Of a stretch of DNA of 8,004 nt, positions 6,042 to 8,004 are shown one piece after another. A program made the translations under genes and the position numbers. This DNA is from Terriglobales bacterium (GTDB lineage: Bacteria > Acidobacteriota > Terriglobia > Terriglobales > Gp1-AA117): assembly GCA_030150795.1 (NCBI GenBank), contig JASLFF010000269.1:1-8004 (forward strand), read 5' to 3'. Under the pieces are notes generated by a model, which was not told the origin of the DNA, ran no database searches, and worked only from the letters and a program-made list of their open reading frames with translations. How positions within the stretch are numbered: position 1 is the first letter of the stretch; every line of letters begins with the position of its first letter.

Positions 6042-6372
6042 TTACTTCTGGGGCAAACTGTTCTTCACCACCTGGCCGCCCTTCATCACAAATTGGACGT
6101 GCTCCAGTTGGGTAACGTCAACCAGCGGATCACCCGCAACAGCGATAATGTCAGCCAGTTTTCCGGGCTCAACTGCGCCAATGCGGTCCAACTTCTTTGA
6201 TCCTGTCGTTCTCTACCAGCAACCCCGCGTTTATCAAATATTTTCCCGTTCGGACATCGAGGATTCGTGCAGCCTTCAGCAGAATGCTCTTCGCATGGGG
6301 TTCCGCCGTTTGAGCGCAGGCAGCTACGCTGCACAAAGTAAGAAGCGTCAGGACCGTCATTTTTTTTGTCAT
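6042..6372 (-). pseudogene. Amidohydrolase (imidazolonepropionase / Xaa-Pro dipeptidase-like) with large internal deletion
   Basis: The start is intact: ATG 6372 with AAGGAG (complement of 6378-6383) spaced 5 bases, then a signal peptide (MTKKMTVLTLLTLCSVAACAQT). The usual N-terminal amidohydrolase strand follows, ILLKAARILDVRTGKYL and [13 protein letters not shown], to about residue 63. The frame then stops at residue 67. In the next frame the sequence is unmistakably the C-terminus of the same family: [39 protein letters not shown], ending at TAA 6042-6044. Roughly 300 or more residues, including the metal-binding HxH, the Lys/His ligands and the catalytic Asp, are missing (family usually ~400-450 residues). 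The junction lies at GGACCG (complement of 6184-6189), which would fit both flanks. The enzyme cannot work. Transcription may continue into the NTF2-like gene 15 bases downstream. Confidence 0.88.
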
Positions 6373-6718
6373 GTAGTCTCCTTGATCCAGAATTTTGACA
6401 CCGGCAGGCCTACTTCGGGCAGGGATGGGACAGAACGCACTTTGATACGCGCTGATGGTTTCGGCAACTCCGCCCCGGGCAGCTTACATTTTTTGTGATC
6501 GATTCTAACCAATTTACTGAAACGTCCGGACTGCTACTGCCACTAGTCCTAGAGTAAGCTTCCGGGAGAAGCTCCGCTCTTTTTGTGCTGCTCTCAAAAA
6601 AATTTATTGCACCCTGCACAATATCCGGCTTGTCTAACCGTCAGATAACTAAACGGGCCCGGATTAAAACCGTTCTGCACCTTTTTACGTACGTTGACCA
6701 GGATGAGGGAGTTTTTAG
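6373..6718. other. Divergent intergenic region
   Basis: 346 bases between the minus-strand amidohydrolase remnant and the plus-strand sigma-like gene. It must hold promoters for both. I see the terminator-like hairpin at 6551-6586, an A/T-rich block (6595-6609), a TTGCAC at 6607-6612 and a palindrome ACGTACGT at 6687-6694, but no convincing -35/-10 pair for either direction. No small ORF with a ribosome binding site was found. Confidence 0.4.
6551..6586 (+). terminator. Terminator-like hairpin in the leader of the sigma-like gene (attenuator or small-RNA end)
   Basis: AGCTTC (6557-6562) and GAAGCT (6568-6573) form a perfect 6-bp stem with a five-base loop. AGAG/CTCT (6551-6554/6577-6580) extends it across a small internal loop, and TTTTT follows directly. 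The T-run is on the + side only. No + gene ends here; the next + gene starts at 6719 and the gene on the left is divergent. It could therefore be a leader attenuator or the 3' end of a small RNA begun around 6480-6540, where I find no strong promoter. Confidence 0.45.
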
Positions 6719-7294
6719 ATGTTCCGTAGTAAAAATAAACAGAAAGCCATTGAACGGGTTACCGAATATACCAGCTGCAAAGATTTTCAGCGCATTTTCA
6801 CTGAAGACATGGTTGGGCTGCACCGTCTCGCCTTTTTGCTGACTGCGGACCGCGCAAAGGCCGAACAATGCTTTGTGGCTGGCCTGGAAGATAGCATCCA
6901 CGGCAACCCTGTCTTCCGGCAATGGGCGCGCGCATGGAGCAAACGGGCCATTATTCAGAGTGCTATCAAAGCTGTTGGACCAATGCCTGTACGCCATGGT
7001 GCAATCCCGGAAACTGCTGAAGCGCATTGGCAGAACGGGGATGATGTTGAGAGCATTGCCGCCGTTGTGGCTTCCTGGGAGCCATTTGAAAGGTTTGTAT
7101 TCGTAATGGCGGTGTTGGAAGGCTATGGGCTGCGCGAGTGTGCTGCTTTGCTGGCTTGCCCTGTGCAGGATGTGATAGCTGCAAAGTCATTGGCCTTGCA
7201 GCATCTGGCGGCCCAATCAGGCACGGAGGTCATTTCTCCGGATCGCGAGTACGTTCGCCGCAACAAAGGCTTTGCTCGGGCCCAGGTGGCGTAA
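6719..7294 (+). CDS. Sigma-70 (ECF-type)-like protein, atypical
   Basis: 191 residues from ATG 6719, with GAGGGAG at 6705-6711 spaced 7 bases. Residues ~24-60 (FQRIFTEDMVGLHRLAFLLTADRAKAEQCFVAGLED) resemble sigma region 2, where helices '..L...A..L..D...AEE....' recur, with Cys/Gln in place of the usual acidic 'AED'. Residues ~118-165 (ASWEPFERFVFVMAVLEGYGLRECAALLACPVQDVIAAKSLALQHL) resemble region 4: 'ER.VFVM..LEGY...E.A.LL.C....V..A...AL' is the helix-turn-helix pattern of ECF sigma factors. The stretch between (61-117) is unlike a typical linker, and region 2.4 is poorly preserved. The DNA-binding capacity is thus uncertain; it may be a diverged sigma factor. It is monocistronic, ending at TAA 7292-7294 before an intrinsic terminator. 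Confidence 0.7.
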   Translation: MFRSKNKQKAIERVTEYTSCKDFQRIFTEDMVGLHRLAFLLTADRAKAEQCFVAGLEDSIHGNPVFRQWARAWSKRAIIQSAIKAVGPMPVRHGAIPETAEAHWQNGDDVESIAAVVASWEPFERFVFVMAVLEGYGLRECAALLACPVQDVIAAKSLALQHLAAQSGTEVISPDREYVRRNKGFARAQVA

Positions 7295-7325
7295 GGTCCA
7301 TTGTTGGCGGATGTCAACGAAGTAG

Positions 7326-7350
7326 AATGGTGTCGCTGATCACCATTTTT
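7326..7350 (+). terminator. Intrinsic terminator of the sigma-like gene
   Basis: AATGGTG (7326-7332) and CACCATT (7341-7347) pair perfectly over 7 bp with an 8-base loop and run into TTTTT, then GTTGT. It lies 32 bases after the TAA of the sigma-like gene, in the right orientation. Confidence 0.8.
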
Positions 7351-7578
7351 GTTGTGGGCGCCCGTGCAATCATTGCGTGAAAGCTATAAGACCGGATACT
7401 GCGCGACATCCTGCCCTTAACTCTAAACGTTGCACCGGCGCCCTCAACTTCTTAAAACTACATGGCCGGGTTCATGCTATGAAAATCAACTGCTGTCATT
7501 CAGTTATGAATGTGGATCCCCGGCTGCTACAAATATCAAATATTCGTCCAGGATGCTGAAGGCGAACCGCACCAGTAT
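7351..7578. other. Stretch without a supported gene
   Basis: Between the terminator at 7350 and the small minus-strand ORF ending at 7579, no frame has both a ribosome binding site and protein-like composition. A 48-residue + frame begins here (ATG 7510, ends 7656) without a Shine-Dalgarno site; it overlaps the small minus-strand ORF antisense and is treated as the weaker reading. Confidence 0.4.
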
Positions 7579-7695
7579 TTACGCCAGGGAAAGCAATATA
7601 TATCCCGCGCCACTCCATATGACGAAAACGGCAGCCGTGAGCGCCAGCCGGAATGAAAAACTATCAAGAATGCGATTATTTTTGCCGTCAAACAT
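7579..7695 (-). CDS. Small single-span membrane protein, 38 residues
   Basis: ATG 7695 is preceded by AGGAG (complement of 7701-7705) spaced 5 bases; the frame ends at TAA 7581-7579. The first 16 residues are polar and charged (MFDGKNNRILDSFSFR). The rest is one hydrophobic helix with small residues (LALTAAVFVIWSGAGYILLSLA) running to the C-terminus. The frame extends upstream to a Met at 7782, but the Shine-Dalgarno placement favours 7695. No family recognised. It may be a membrane regulator or toxin-like peptide. Note that a 48-residue frame on the opposite strand overlaps it; hydrophobic codons read backwards give polar residues, so only one is likely to be real, and the ribosome binding site favours this one. 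Confidence 0.45.
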   Translation of the reverse strand: MFDGKNNRILDSFSFRLALTAAVFVIWSGAGYILLSLA

Positions 7696-7771
7696 ATGAG
7701 CTCCTGAAAAACTTGAAGTTTCAATTTGGGAATCCCAGCTTTTGTGCTGTTGTTCCCTGTCGTTAGTAATC

Positions 7772-7787
7772 GCACATGCCATGCCAA
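7772..7787 (-). promoter_or_regulatory. Candidate sigma-54-like element upstream of the 38-residue ORF
   Basis: The minus strand reads TGGCATG-GCAT-GTGC, matching TGGCAnG at -24, three of four bases of TTGC at -12, and the exact GG-N10-GC spacing. The -12 half lies 77 bases upstream of ATG 7695. One such partial match is expected by chance in a window this long, so confidence is low. Confidence 0.25.
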
Positions 7788-7847
7788 ACGCGGCGTGTCA
7801 TGTAAATGATTGAATCTAAGAAGAGATGTCAGGATAGGATTGCTGGG

Positions 7848-7900
7848 CCGGTTCCAACCGGGTGTTCGCTTTCGGCATCGCACTGTTCGCGAATGAACAC
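7848..7900. repeat. Adjacent inverted repeats
   Basis: CCGGTT-CC-AACCGG (7848-7861) is a perfect 14-base inverted repeat. Directly beside it GTGTTC (7862-7867) and GAACAC (7895-7900) are complementary arms enclosing the palindrome TTCGCGAA (7886-7893). Such clustered dyads could be protein-binding sites or a structured RNA. They lie about 90-140 bases upstream of the transcript start predicted from the element at 7772-7787. Confidence 0.35.
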
Positions 7901-8004
7901 TAGCGCAAGCCCCGTATTTATTGGCGATTTCACTGCTGACCTTTTGGGGCCATAGCCGTCTAACCGGTACAACATTAAATTTTTCTTTTATACAAAAGTG
8001 GTCA
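7901..8004. other. Terminal stretch without a supported gene
   Basis: No coding frame with a ribosome binding site is visible. The last ~30 bases are A/T-rich and contain TATACA at 7989-7994, which could be a -10 box for a gene beyond the window, but no good -35 hexamer precedes it. Confidence 0.3.

Noticed and set aside
5869..6498. 209-residue open frame on the plus strand
   Set aside because: It crosses the end of the NTF2-like gene, the amidohydrolase remnant and the divergent promoter region; composition is not protein-like and the opposite-strand frames are clearly recognisable.
7510..7656. 48-residue + strand frame (MWIPGCYKYQIFVQDAEGE..., ends QPE)
   Set aside because: Protein-like composition, but no Shine-Dalgarno site. 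It lies antisense to a membrane ORF that has one, and the polar composition can be a by-product of the hydrophobic codons on the other strand.
1..8004. CRISPR array, tRNA, rRNA or insertion sequence
   Set aside because: No regularly spaced repeats, no cloverleaf or rRNA-like sequence, and no transposase frame or paired terminal inverted repeats were found by eye.

Overview
The window looks like chromosomal DNA from a soil-type bacterium. Acidobacteriota is my best guess, from the mix of exported hydrolase, NTF2-like/DUF3471 protein and Xaa-Pro-dipeptidase-like amidohydrolase, the moderate GC and the clear Shine-Dalgarno sites. This is inference; there is no rRNA or other marker gene to confirm it.

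Layout. 1-326 is the C-terminal end of an unrecognised coiled-coil protein (+). 327-494 is a gap holding a two-copy imperfect direct repeat. 495-1505 encodes an exported alpha/beta hydrolase (+). A 50-residue single-span membrane protein follows at 1676-1828 (+), with a good ribosome binding site and a sigma-54-like -24/-12 element upstream. 2034-2936 (-) is a membrane-anchored protein with a PsbP-like domain, a very strong ribosome binding site and an intrinsic terminator just beyond its stop.

3141-5008 (-) is the most notable part: a two-gene operon of an AAA/ABC-type ATPase and an HNH-type nuclease. The genes share an ATGA stop/start overlap. The architecture resembles Septu (PtuA/PtuB) anti-phage defence. 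No reverse transcriptase or third gene is visible. Its upstream side is bordered by two strong adjacent hairpins (5207-5244 and 5248-5291).

5295-6026 (-) encodes an exported NTF2-like/DUF3471 protein. It is the second gene of an operon whose first gene (6042-6372, -) is an amidohydrolase reduced to its first ~62 and last ~46 residues by an internal deletion, with a short homology at the junction. Divergent from this, 6719-7294 (+) encodes a 191-residue sigma-factor-like protein. A terminator-like hairpin lies in its leader and a clear intrinsic terminator follows it. 7295-8004 has no large gene. It holds a probable 38-residue membrane peptide (-) with a Shine-Dalgarno site, and several inverted repeats.

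The defence pair should work as one unit: ATPase as sensor/regulator and HNH protein as nucleic-acid-cutting effector. The surrounding genes look like ordinary exported-protein and regulatory genes with no evident link to it.
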